Positions 7,685 to 15,191 of a stretch of DNA of 21,918 bases are shown in pieces. Each line of letters starts with the position of its first letter. Positions within the stretch are counted from its first letter, which is position 1. The notes beneath the pieces are model-generated. The model did no database searches and was not told where the DNA came from. It saw nothing but the letters and a program-made list of their open reading frames with translations. Source of the stretch: Lichenicola sp050954785 (GTDB taxonomy: Bacteria > Pseudomonadota > Alphaproteobacteria > Acetobacterales > Acetobacteraceae); assembly GCA_050954785.1 (NCBI GenBank), contig JBPBQO010000065.1:1-21918 (forward strand). Direction: 5' to 3'. The translations under genes were made by a program, and so were the position numbers.

Positions 7685-9676
7685 GTGTCTTTCAACTATT
7701 TTCGGTCCTCGACACTTCGACAGCAGCTGGCGGCCTGCACCGCCACGCTGGCCTTCCTCATCGCTCCCGCCGCCGGCGCCCAGCCAGGGACCCAGGATCA
7801 AGTCCAGCCGCAACCCGCCGCGGCGCAAACCGCGATCGCGGCACCGCAGGACCGTCCGTTCCCCGGCAGCATCACGCTCCAAATCGACGCGACCGACCTC
7901 GACCGGCATATCTTTACCGGCCATGAGACCATCCCGGTTCCGGCCCAGTTATCGGCCAGCGGCGGCGATATGGTGCTGCTGTTCCCCAAATGGCTGCCGG
8001 GCGACCATTCGCCCAGCGGCGAGCTCGATGATTTCGCCAGCTTGGTCGTGAACGCAAGCGGCACGCGCCTGGACTGGCTGCGCGATCCCGTCGACGTCTA
8101 TGCCTTCCACGTGCCGGTGCCGCGTGGCGCCGCCTCGCTCGACCTCGACTTCCAGTTCCTGTCCCCGACCGAGCCGAAGCAGGGCCGGGTGGCGATGACG
8201 CAGACGATGCTCAGCCTGCAGTGGAACAACATGCTGCTATACCCGGCTGGATACTTCTCCCGCGGCATCAGCATGGATGCATCCGTCACCCTGCCTGCGG
8301 GCTGGAGTTTCGGTACCGGCCTCGATGTCGCATCCACGGCCGGCGCGGTCACCCACTTCAAGCCGGTGCCGCTCAACACGCTGGTCGACAACCCGATGCT
8401 CGCCGGACGCTATTTCCGGCGCGAGGATCTGGCGCCCGGCGCCGCAGTACCCGTGCATCTCGACCTCGCGGCCGACCGGCCGGACGACCTGGCGATCACC
8501 CCCGACCAGCTCGCCCGCCACCGCGCGCTGGTGGTGCAGGCGCAGCGCCTGTTCGGCTCGCATCACTACGACCATTACGACTTCCTGCTGTCGCTTTCTG
8601 ATGAATTGGGCGGCATTGGCCTCGAGCATCATCGCTCTTCCGAGAACGGCGTCGACCAGGGCTACTTCACCGAGTGGGATAAGAAGGCGCCCGAGCGCGA
8701 CCTGCTGCCGCACGAATATACCCATAGCTGGAACGGCAAGTTCCGGCGGCCGGCCGATTTGTGGCAGCCGAATTTCAACGTTCCGGAGCGCGACAGCCTG
8801 CTCTGGGTGTATGAGGGCCAGACGCAATACTGGGGCAAGATCCTGGCTGCGCGCTCCGGGCTGATCAGCAAGCAGGAGGTGCTGGACAGCCTCGCCTACA
8901 CGGCAGCCAACTATTCGAACGGCGTGGGCCGCACCTGGCGCAACCTCGAGGACACCACCAACGATCCGGTCATCGCAAGCCGCCGGCCGATCCCGTTCCG
9001 GTCCTGGCAGCGGTCGGAGGATTATTACGAGGAAGGCGCCCTGGTCTGGCTCGATGTCGATACACGGCTGCGCAGCCTGACACACGACACCAAGTCGCTC
9101 GATGATTTCGCCCGTGGCTTCTTCGGCATCGACAATGGCAGCTACATCACCGCGCCGTACCAGCTCGCCGACATCGTCAAGGCGCTGAACGACGTGGCGC
9201 CGTACGACTGGGCGGCGTTCCTGAATGCGCGCCTGTTCGCGACCGGCCCGCAGGCGCCGCTCGACGGCATTACCCGCGGCGGCTACCGCCTCACCTACAC
9301 CGACACCGAGACGCCGTTCATGAAAAGCGAGGAGGGCGGCCGGAAATACACGGAACTGTCCTTCTCGCTCGGCGTGGCGCTCAAGGGCGACGGCACGGTG
9401 CGCGGCGTGATCTGGGACAGCCCTGCGTTCAAGGCAGGCATGGTCGTCGGCACGCAGATCGTCGCCGTGAACGGGCAGTCCTTCGATGTCGACGAACTCA
9501 AGCAGACGCTGAAAGCAAGCCTGACCGACAAGACGCCAATCCAGTTCCTGCTGAAGGCCGACCGTCACTACCGCATGGTCACCGTCGATTATCATGGCGG
9601 CCTGCGCTACCCGCACCTCGAACGGACCGGCACGGGTGCCGCGACGCTCGACGCGATCATTACCGCACGTAAATAG
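7685..9676 (+). CDS. Exported M61 family glycyl aminopeptidase with PDZ domain
   Basis: 663 residues. The N-terminus has a Sec-type signal (hydrophobic stretch about residues 16-30, likely cleavage after AGA). The N-terminal beta domain is followed by the zinc peptidase core, with HEYTH at 343-347 and the third zinc ligand in WVYEGQTQYW (E377). A PDZ domain occupies about residues 545-625 (DSPAFKAGMVVGTQIVAVNG). This layout matches M61 peptidases such as Sphingomonas glycyl aminopeptidase, which remove N-terminal Gly or Ala from peptides. The GTG at 7685 is the only suitable start and is preceded by GAGG about 12 bases upstream. It is transcribed alone, divergent from paoABC and convergent with the phosphoesterase gene, with a shared hairpin terminator after it. 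No lipoprotein cysteine is seen, so a soluble periplasmic enzyme is likely. Confidence 0.93.
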   Translation: MSFNYFRSSTLRQQLAACTATLAFLIAPAAGAQPGTQDQVQPQPAAAQTAIAAPQDRPFPGSITLQIDATDLDRHIFTGHETIPVPAQLSASGGDMVLLFPKWLPGDHSPSGELDDFASLVVNASGTRLDWLRDPVDVYAFHVPVPRGAASLDLDFQFLSPTEPKQGRVAMTQTMLSLQWNNMLLYPAGYFSRGISMDASVTLPAGWSFGTGLDVASTAGAVTHFKPVPLNTLVDNPMLAGRYFRREDLAPGAAVPVHLDLAADRPDDLAITPDQLARHRALVVQAQRLFGSHHYDHYDFLLSLSDELGGIGLEHHRSSENGVDQGYFTEWDKKAPERDLLPHEYTHSWNGKFRRPADLWQPNFNVPERDSLLWVYEGQTQYWGKILAARSGLISKQEVLDSLAYTAANYSNGVGRTWRNLEDTTNDPVIASRRPIPFRSWQRSEDYYEEGALVWLDVDTRLRSLTHDTKSLDDFARGFFGIDNGSYITAPYQLADIVKALNDVAPYDWAAFLNARLFATGPQAPLDGITRGGYRLTYTDTETPFMKSEEGGRKYTELSFSLGVALKGDGTVRGVIWDSPAFKAGMVVGTQIVAVNGQSFDVDELKQTLKASLTDKTPIQFLLKADRHYRMVTVDYHGGLRYPHLERTGTGAATLDAIITARK

Positions 9677-9691
9677 TTCTTCCACACAGAT

Positions 9692-9716
9692 GCATGCGCC
9701 ATTCAGCGGCGCATGC
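9692..9716. terminator. Bidirectional hairpin terminator between convergent genes
   Basis: A perfect 9-base stem, GCATGCGCC (9692-9700) and GGCGCATGC (9708-9716), closes a 7-base loop. It lies 15 bases after the M61 peptidase stop and 5 bases beyond the phosphoesterase stop on the other strand. The following tract is only moderately T-rich (TTCCTCTAT), so termination could be partial. Confidence 0.75.
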
Positions 9717-9721
9717 TTCCT

Positions 9722-10657
9722 CTATGTATTGTGCGGGTCGACGCTTTTGAAGCCGTAGGTTTCATAGCGCGTGACGAGACGATTATTTTCCACGGTGACG
9801 ACCGTGAAGCCCTCCGGCGTGCCGAGATGCGTGCCGTGCCACCAGTTGCCGCTGACCGCGCCGCCGGTGATGTAGGGAATGCCGCGCCACAGCACGGTCT
9901 CGTTGATATGGGTATGCCCCTGCAACACACCGAGCACGTTATGGCTCGACAGCAGATCGATCACCTGCCAGCCATTGACGACGCTGTTCTTGTGGTGCCG
10001 TGCCGGAACCGGCAGTGGCGGCGCGTAGCTGTCGAAAGCGGTCACCAGCGGGATATGGCTGACGACGATGGTCGGAGTTCCGGCAGGCAGCGCTGCAAGA
10101 TCGGCGGACAGCCAGGCGAGCTGTTCGGCATCGATGCGGCCCTCGTAGTCGCGATCCTCGGTGATGCCGATGGAGTCGAGCACGATGAAATGCACGCCGC
10201 GATGGTCGAACGCATAATAGAGCCGTCCGAAATGGTCCTCGAAGAACTTCTTGCCATAAAGCGGATCGGTCGGCTGCACGCCGCTTCTGGGATAGACGCC
10301 GAAGCAGTCGTGGTTGCCGATCGTGTGGTGGATCTTCATGCCGAGATCCTGCTCGGTGCGCGTGTAGAGCGAGATCAGGCTGTCGGCGCGCGGGCGCGGC
10401 ACACCGAGCGCGTCGAACACATGGTCGCCGCCCTGGATCGCGAAGTCGCCGCCGATCGCATGAGCTTTCCCGAAGCACGCATGGCAGCCGCCCGCTGCGT
10501 CGAGTTCAGGCTGCAGATGCGTGTCGGTCAGGAACAGGAACGAGAAGCGCTCATGCGGCTGGATCGTAGCGGCACGTGCCGATCGCAACCCGGCTGAAAC
10601 GAGGCCTGCCGTGCCCGACAGGCGCAGGAATCCACGACGGCTCCAGGACTGGTTCAT
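9722..10657 (-). CDS. Tat-exported calcineurin-like metallophosphoesterase
   Basis: 311 residues. The signal SRRGFLRLSG (residues 6-15) plus a short hydrophobic stretch ending near ARAA is a twin-arginine export signal. The dinuclear-metal phosphoesterase motifs follow in order: DTH in FLTDTHLQ, GDHVFD, GNHDCFG, VSHIP and GHTH. All metal ligands appear present. The substrate is not evident; relatives hydrolyse phosphomonoesters, phosphodiesters or nucleotides. The ATG at 10657 has GAGGTG about eight bases upstream. A possible promoter on this strand is TATACA (10685-10690) with TTTACC 17 bases further upstream (10708-10713). It is divergent from a phospholipase C gene, and the shared spacer carries a Pho-box candidate, so a role in phosphate scavenging is a reasonable inference. 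Confidence 0.9.
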   Translation of the reverse strand: MNQSWSRRGFLRLSGTAGLVSAGLRSARAATIQPHERFSFLFLTDTHLQPELDAAGGCHACFGKAHAIGGDFAIQGGDHVFDALGVPRPRADSLISLYTRTEQDLGMKIHHTIGNHDCFGVYPRSGVQPTDPLYGKKFFEDHFGRLYYAFDHRGVHFIVLDSIGITEDRDYEGRIDAEQLAWLSADLAALPAGTPTIVVSHIPLVTAFDSYAPPLPVPARHHKNSVVNGWQVIDLLSSHNVLGVLQGHTHINETVLWRGIPYITGGAVSGNWWHGTHLGTPEGFTVVTVENNRLVTRYETYGFKSVDPHNT

Positions 10658-10779
10658 TGCGACGACACCTCAAGCAAATAGCTATGTATAGGCAACGACT
10701 TGGCAACGGTAAAATGACCATTTCAAGTCGCATCCCGATCGATCGCGACCGTCTCGTGCGTCTTCAAAGCGTCGCGCGA

Positions 10780-10797
10780 CTGTCACCGCATTGACAT
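10780..10797 (+). promoter_or_regulatory. Candidate Pho box (PhoB site) upstream of phospholipase C
   Basis: CTGTCAC, a 4-base spacer, then TTGACAT gives the 7-4-7 direct-repeat geometry of PhoB sites. The first half matches the CTGTCAY consensus fully and the second matches five of seven positions. A weak -10-like TAGTAA (10808-10813) follows ten bases later, the usual Pho-promoter spacing. The site is 58 bases before the phospholipase start and lies between two phosphate-releasing enzymes. Confidence 0.5.
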
Positions 10798-10855
10798 GCA
10801 ACATGTCTAGTAACGGCCGCTGACATCGTTCGAAACAAACTCAAGGGGTCTGGCC

Positions 10856-12937
10856 GTGCAACCAGCCGATCGTCGTTCCTTCCTGAAGCTGCTTGGGTCG
10901 GGTGCATTCGCCGCCGCCATGCAGCAGAGCATCGGCCGGGCACTTGCGATCCCGGCGAACAACCGGACCGGCACCATCGACGATGTCGAGCATATCGTCG
11001 TGCTGATGCAGGAGAACCGCTCGTTCGACCATTATTTCGGCACGCTGCAAGGCGTGCGCGGTTTCGACGACCCGCGTGCCGTCACCCTGCCGTCCGGTAA
11101 GCCGGTCTGGTACCAGCCGTTCGGCGCCGGCTATGTTCTGCCGTTCCATCCCACCGCGCCGGATCTCGGGATGCAGTTCCTGCAGGACCTGCCGCATGAC
11201 TGGGAAACCACCCATCTCGCCTGGAACCAGGGCAACTGGGACCAGTGGGTGCCGAACAAGGGCACCACGACGATGGCCCATCTCGACCGCAACGACATCC
11301 CGTTCCACTACGCGCTCGCCGACGCCTTCACGATCTGCGACGCCTATCACTGCTCGCTGCTCGGCCCGACCGATCCGAACCGCTACTACATGTGGACCGG
11401 CTGGGTCGGCAACGACGGCAAGAATGGTGGCCCGGTCATCGACAACGCCGAAGCGGGCTACGACTGGTCGACCTATCCGGAACGGCTGCAGGCCGCCGGC
11501 ATCGGCTGGAAAATATACCAGGATATCGGCGTCGGCCTAACCGCCGCGGGCGGATGGGGTTGGGGCGAGAACGCCTATATCGGCAATTACGGCGACAACT
11601 CGCTGCTGTATTTCCACCAGTACCAGAACGCGGCTGCGGGTTCCCCGCTCGCCAACGGCGCCAAGACCGGCACCGATATCGCAGTATCGGGCACCATGTT
11701 CGACGAGTTCCGCGACGATGTCGGAAACGGCCTGCTGCCGTCCGTGTCGTGGATCGTGGCACCGGAGGCCTATACCGAGCATCCGAACTGGCCGGCCAAC
11801 TACGGCGCTTGGTACGTGTCGCAGATGCTCGATATCCTGACCGCCAATCCGGACGTCTGGAGCAAGACAGTGCTCCTGATCACCTACGACGAGAATGACG
11901 GATTCTTCGACCACATGGTGCCGCCGACGCCACCACAGACCGCGGCGCATGGGCAATCGAGCGTCTCGATCATCAATGAGATCTTTCCCGGCGGCACGGA
12001 TGCCATGGCCGGCCCGTATGGGCTGGGCGCACGCGTGCCGATGATGGTGGTGTCGCCCTGGAGCAAGGGCGGCTGGGTGAACAGCCAGCTGTTCGACCAC
12101 ACCTCGATCATTCGCTTCATCGAACAGCGTTTCGGAGCCCGGAACCCGGCCCTGACCGAACCCAACATCACGCCGTGGCGCCGCACGGTCGCCGGCGACC
12201 TGACCTCGGCCTTCGACTTCCGCACCCCGAACCGCGCGATCGCCTCGTTGCCGGCCACGACTTCGTTCAAGCCGGCGGATGCGCTGCGTCATCCGGACTA
12301 CATGCCCTTGCCTCCCTTGGTGCAGGCGCTGCCGCCGCAGGAAAACGGCATCCGCCGCGCACGCGCCCTGCCCTATCGCTCGATCGTGCAAGGACATGCC
12401 GACATGAAGGCCGGCCTGTTCCGCCTCGCATTCGGCAACGACGGCTCGGTCGGCACGGTCTACCAGGTGCGCTCGGCCAACCCGCTCGACATGCCACGCA
12501 GCTATACGGTCGAGCCCGGAGCGCGGCTCGAGGATAGCTGGCTGGCCGCTACCGCGGGCGCCTACGATCTGTCGGTATACGGCCCGAACGGATACCTGCG
12601 CGCGTTCCGCGGTGCAGTCGCCAGTTTTGCCAACGCCGATCTGGTAGTCGACGCGCGTGAGGATGCAGGCGATTGCGGCCTCGTCGTGGAGCTGCACAAC
12701 CATGGGCGGTTCAGCGTGCGGGCCAGCATCCTGAACGCCTACAGTGGCCATTCCGATCGGTACACACTGGCGCCCGGCGAAACACGCCGGATCAACATGG
12801 CACTGTCATCGCTGTTCGGCTGGTACGACATCACCATCAGCGTCGAGGAGGACCCGGCATTCCGATGCCAGCTCGCCGGCCATGTCGAGACCGGCCGCGA
12901 CAGCGTCACCGACCCGGCGATCGGCATCTCCCGCTAA
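10856..12937 (+). CDS. Tat-exported phospholipase C (phosphocholine-type), acid phosphatase/PLC family
   Basis: 693 residues, about the usual length for bacterial non-haemolytic or haemolytic phospholipase C. DRRSFLKLLGSG near residue 5 is a twin-arginine signal. The catalytic domain opens with the family signature EHIVVLMQENRSFDHYFG (about residues 45-62) and includes TYDENDGFFDHMVPP, both metal-site regions of the phosphoesterase fold. The C-terminal roughly 190 residues hold two consecutive beta domains of the type that ends these enzymes. The reaction is hydrolysis of phosphatidylcholine or related lipids to diacylglycerol and phosphocholine, yielding phosphate and choline. The GTG start at 10856 is preceded by AAGGGG at suitable spacing. 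The upstream Pho box suggests induction by phosphate limitation. In a non-pathogen, lipid remodelling or scavenging is more likely than virulence. Confidence 0.92.
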   Translation: MQPADRRSFLKLLGSGAFAAAMQQSIGRALAIPANNRTGTIDDVEHIVVLMQENRSFDHYFGTLQGVRGFDDPRAVTLPSGKPVWYQPFGAGYVLPFHPTAPDLGMQFLQDLPHDWETTHLAWNQGNWDQWVPNKGTTTMAHLDRNDIPFHYALADAFTICDAYHCSLLGPTDPNRYYMWTGWVGNDGKNGGPVIDNAEAGYDWSTYPERLQAAGIGWKIYQDIGVGLTAAGGWGWGENAYIGNYGDNSLLYFHQYQNAAAGSPLANGAKTGTDIAVSGTMFDEFRDDVGNGLLPSVSWIVAPEAYTEHPNWPANYGAWYVSQMLDILTANPDVWSKTVLLITYDENDGFFDHMVPPTPPQTAAHGQSSVSIINEIFPGGTDAMAGPYGLGARVPMMVVSPWSKGGWVNSQLFDHTSIIRFIEQRFGARNPALTEPNITPWRRTVAGDLTSAFDFRTPNRAIASLPATTSFKPADALRHPDYMPLPPLVQALPPQENGIRRARALPYRSIVQGHADMKAGLFRLAFGNDGSVGTVYQVRSANPLDMPRSYTVEPGARLEDSWLAATAGAYDLSVYGPNGYLRAFRGAVASFANADLVVDAREDAGDCGLVVELHNHGRFSVRASILNAYSGHSDRYTLAPGETRRINMALSSLFGWYDITISVEEDPAFRCQLAGHVETGRDSVTDPAIGISR

Positions 12938-12947
12938 TCCGAGACTA

Positions 12948-12985
12948 GAGCAGGATGCATTCATACCGGTTCACGCATCCTGTTC
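12948..12985. repeat. Palindromic intergenic element / terminator-like hairpin after phospholipase C
   Basis: GAGCAGGATGC (12948-12958) pairs with GCATCCTGTTC (12975-12985) over 11 positions with one G-U pair around a 16-base loop. It begins 10 bases after the phospholipase stop. The AGAGCAGGATG core resembles short palindromes scattered between genes in many alphaproteobacteria. No T-run follows, so it may be a dispersed repeat or mRNA 3' stabiliser rather than a classic terminator. Confidence 0.5.
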
Positions 12986-13117
12986 CAACTCGTTGTTTGG
13001 CGAGCACCTTTACGCGCTTAAGTGTTTCCGCCTGGACGCATAACGCTCAAAGATTTTGGTGGCACGCCTGTGCTCGGTGCGCGCTACCAGATGGCGATGT
13101 TGGCCGCCAGCCTTGGC

Positions 13118-13143
13118 GACTTTGTCTTCTAGTAGACGAAGTC
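13118..13143. other. Strong hairpin in gene-free DNA
   Basis: GACTTTGTCT (13118-13127) and AGACGAAGTC (13134-13143) form a 10-base stem with one wobble pair and a 6-base loop. No T-tract follows on either strand. It could be an end of a decayed mobile element or a small RNA structure; I cannot tell. Confidence 0.4.
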
Positions 13144-13318
13144 TAACGCTTGGTACCCTGCTACCTGAGCCGCTTTCGATACGAGGCAGACGCTCGCGGC
13201 GTCGGCTCGGCCGACTGGATTTAGCCGGAAGCGGAAAGTCCGCTCCTGGCATAATAAGCGAAGAAGCAGACATCCGGTGGTAGGTTCCACTCCCTACCGC
13301 CGATCTTCGGAAAGCGCT

Positions 13319-13735
13319 TCAGCGGTCGCCTTCCACCCTTTTGTCAGATGGGACAACCGCGAATGCATCCACCTCCACCATGACATCTGGACGAAACAGC
13401 GATGCAACGCCAATAAGTACGCTTGCTGGTGGCCTGTCTGCCTTGATCCAGCGGTCGCGGACTTCGCGTATGATTGGCAGGACAGCCGGACTAAGATTGC
13501 ACACATAGAACGTCAAGCGGGCGACGGAATCAAATCCAACTCCCGCGGCTTTCAAAGTTGCGTCGAGATTCTGAAACACCTGCTCAAGCTGCGGGCCGAT
13601 ATCCGGTGAAGAGACGTTCCCTCTCTCATCGAACGGAACATGGCCTGATAAAAACAGCGGACATCCAGACTCGACGAGCACTGCCTGAGAGATACCCGGG
13701 ATGGTTGGGCCCGGCGGATTGATGAGACGGAGCAT
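13319..13735 (-). CDS. RidA/YjgF-YER057c family protein, divergent subgroup
   Basis: 138 residues from the ATG at 13735, chosen because GGAGG lies seven bases upstream and MLRLINPPGPTIPGIS aligns with RidA N-termini; the open frame extends upstream to 13807 but that part is unlike the family. The fold markers LFLSGHVPFDERGNV, QLEQVFQNLDATLKAAG and VEVDAFAV are typical of this trimeric family. Archetypal RidA hydrolyses reactive enamine/imine intermediates using an arginine in a PARSCV-like motif. Here the aligned stretch reads RPPASVLIGV and the catalytic Arg appears replaced by Ser, so imine deaminase activity is doubtful and another ligand or reaction is likely. The gene is divergent from a LysR regulator across a 158-base spacer, suggesting it is that regulator's target. 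Its base composition is visibly less GC-rich than the genes on either side. Confidence 0.88.
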   Translation of the reverse strand: MLRLINPPGPTIPGISQAVLVESGCPLFLSGHVPFDERGNVSSPDIGPQLEQVFQNLDATLKAAGVGFDSVARLTFYVCNLSPAVLPIIREVRDRWIKADRPPASVLIGVASLFRPDVMVEVDAFAVVPSDKRVEGDR

Positions 13736-13842
13736 GTATTGGCCTCCAGGGATGTTCAGCATGTCGCTACAGCGGAGACCTCGATTAAACCTACCGCTAA
13801 GCCTCATAAGTTATCCGCCTTTACATCCCATATGATTAGACC

Positions 13843-13874
13843 GACTCAATTGTTTGGGTTAATGAATGTGAGTC
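13843..13874. promoter_or_regulatory. Candidate LysR-type operator between ridA-like and lysR genes
   Basis: Two nested dyads sit just upstream of the LysR start: an outer GACTCA (13843-13848) with TGAGTC (13869-13874), and an inner ATT-N9-AAT (13849-13863) that fits the T-N11-A rule of LysR binding sites. Location in the divergent spacer fits autoregulation plus control of the RidA-family gene. Confidence 0.4.
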
Positions 13875-13893
13875 ATGTATCAGGCAGATTGTT

Positions 13894-14802
13894 ATGGCGA
13901 GGGAGATTCGTGTGCGTCGGGAAGACATGGCCGATTTAACCCTTTTTCTGGCCGTGTGTGAGCAAGGGAGTTTCACCGGAACCGCGCGGAAGATCGGGCT
14001 CTCGCAATCGGCCGTCAGCCACGCAATCCGACGTCTCGAAACCAGACTCGGCCTGCGCCTGCTCGCGCGCACGACACGGAGTGTGGCGCCGACTGAAGTC
14101 GGCCAGCAACTCATCGAGATTCTGCAACCAGCACTTGAGAATATTGACGAAAGACTCGTAGAGCTTCGACAGAGGAGCGAGCGCCCCGTAGGCACGATCC
14201 GTATCACGGCGACCGATCACGCTGCAGAGACGTTGCTCTGGCCGGCGCTCGACGAGCTTGCTGCCTCCTTTCCGGATATTGCGGTAGAGCTGAGCGTCGA
14301 GGGCGGTCTCGTGGATATTGTAAAGGGCCGCTTCGATGCGGGTGTCCGCCTAGGCGAGGAGGTCTCAAAGGACATGGTGGCCATCAGAATCGGCCCTGAC
14401 ATGCGCATGGCGGCCGTCGCAACTCCTGATTATCTCGCTCGCCGTGGGACACCTCAGTCTCCACGGGATCTCGCCCAACACGCCTGCATTAATATGCGAT
14501 TTGAGAGTGGGGACATATACGCATGGGAGTTCGAAAAGGAAGGGCGCGAGATCAGAAGTAAGGTCGGTGGTCAGTGGATGATTAACAACTCGCCGCTAAT
14601 TACACGCACAGTGCTCGCGGGTCGGGGCATAAGCTTTCAATTAGAAGACGCTGTTCGGCCAATGATCACGGATGGCCGATTGGTGCGCCTGTTAGAAGAT
14701 TGGTGCCCCCCATTTTCCGGCTATCACCTCTACTATCCATCGAGGCGGCACGTATCCCCCGCCTTTCGTCTTCTTATCGAGATCTTGAGATTCCGAGAGT
14801 AG
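13894..14802 (+). CDS. LysR family transcriptional regulator
   Basis: 302 residues, standard length. The winged helix-turn-helix occupies about residues 13-70 (LFLAVCEQGSFTGTARKIGLSQSAVSHAIRRLE core, then a wing around LLARTTRSVAPTEVG), followed by a linker helix and a periplasmic-binding-like effector domain from about residue 95. Three in-frame starts compete: ATG 13894, GTG 13912 with the best ribosome site (AGGGAG six bases upstream), and ATG 13927. The protein is likely a DNA-bound tetramer acting on the spacer it shares with the divergent RidA-family gene. Its effector is unknown, though a small metabolite handled by the RidA-like protein is plausible. Codon use includes more A/T-ending codons than the surrounding genes, suggesting separate acquisition of this two-gene patch. 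Confidence 0.92.
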   Translation: MAREIRVRREDMADLTLFLAVCEQGSFTGTARKIGLSQSAVSHAIRRLETRLGLRLLARTTRSVAPTEVGQQLIEILQPALENIDERLVELRQRSERPVGTIRITATDHAAETLLWPALDELAASFPDIAVELSVEGGLVDIVKGRFDAGVRLGEEVSKDMVAIRIGPDMRMAAVATPDYLARRGTPQSPRDLAQHACINMRFESGDIYAWEFEKEGREIRSKVGGQWMINNSPLITRTVLAGRGISFQLEDAVRPMITDGRLVRLLEDWCPPFSGYHLYYPSRRHVSPAFRLLIEILRFRE

Positions 14803-14895
14803 CGGTCGATCGGGTTTAAGCTCGTGATCTGTGGCCAACCTCCGCGCCGCTATAGAACTTACTTAATGAACTTGAACATCAATTATGAAATCGGA

Positions 14896-14933
14896 ACCTT
14901 CAATTTCATCATTGTGAAGGTGCTTTCTTTTTT
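14896..14933 (+). terminator. Rho-independent terminator candidate downstream of lysR
   Basis: ACCTTCA (14896-14902) pairs with TGAAGGT (14915-14921) around a 12-base loop and is followed by a T-rich tract (14923-14933). It lies about 95 bases after the LysR stop. The stem is short, so strength is uncertain. Confidence 0.5.
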
Positions 14934-15120
14934 GCCATGCGCGAGCATTAGTTATTTCGCTAGAAGCTCTCGTCATGTAACGGGCATGATATCGACCACT
15001 TCTGGAGGGATCGGGCGCCGTTCGCTCCAACTCGGTTCGCCCCGTAGCGATGTCCGCTTGCTGGCTGTCTCAGGATGCCTGAAAATGTCTGCTGTTGGCG
15101 CATAGCGGTCAGCAGCAGCT

Positions 15121-15157
15121 GGTCGGCCTATGTCTTATCTTCCATGATAAGCCGACC
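15121..15157 (-). terminator. Nested hairpin downstream of putA
   Basis: An outer stem GGTCGGC (15121-15127) with GCCGACC (15151-15157) encloses an inner TTATC/GATAA stem. It begins 35 bases beyond the putA stop. No T-run follows on the minus strand, so it may be a Rho-dependent end or a 3' stabilising structure rather than an intrinsic terminator. Confidence 0.4.
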
Positions 15158-15191
15158 CACCGGACGGATACGAAGTGTCGTGTTTCATCCG

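Larger units (their letters stand above)
12938..13318. other. Gene-poor spacer with hairpins, possible mobile-DNA remnants
   Basis: No convincing gene. It starts with the palindromic element at 12948-12985, contains a strong hairpin at 13118-13143 and a short GTCGGC/GCCGAC hairpin at 13201-13215. Both strands carry short frames, the longest giving 87 residues on minus (13010-13273), without recognisable domains or ribosome sites. The sequence near 13240-13275 (TGTCTGCTTC on minus) resembles a degenerate intergenic motif and has a weak counterpart near 15096 (TGTCTGCTG on plus). Confidence 0.5.
14803..15191. other. Gene-poor spacer between lysR and putA
   Basis: No gene supported. It has an AT-richer half containing a terminator-like hairpin (14896-14933), then GC-richer sequence without coding features, then a nested hairpin at 15121-15157 near the end of putA. 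Small frames here lack ribosome sites and recognisable domains. Confidence 0.5.

Noticed and set aside
13010..13273. 87-codon minus frame (and a 38-codon plus frame at about 13022-13138) in the gap after phospholipase C
   Set aside because: No ribosome site, no recognisable domain, Arg/Ser-rich composition; the plus frame reads somewhat protein-like but is too short to support.
14824..15105. 93-codon plus frame between lysR and putA
   Set aside because: It crosses the terminator-like hairpin, lacks a ribosome site and has no recognisable features.
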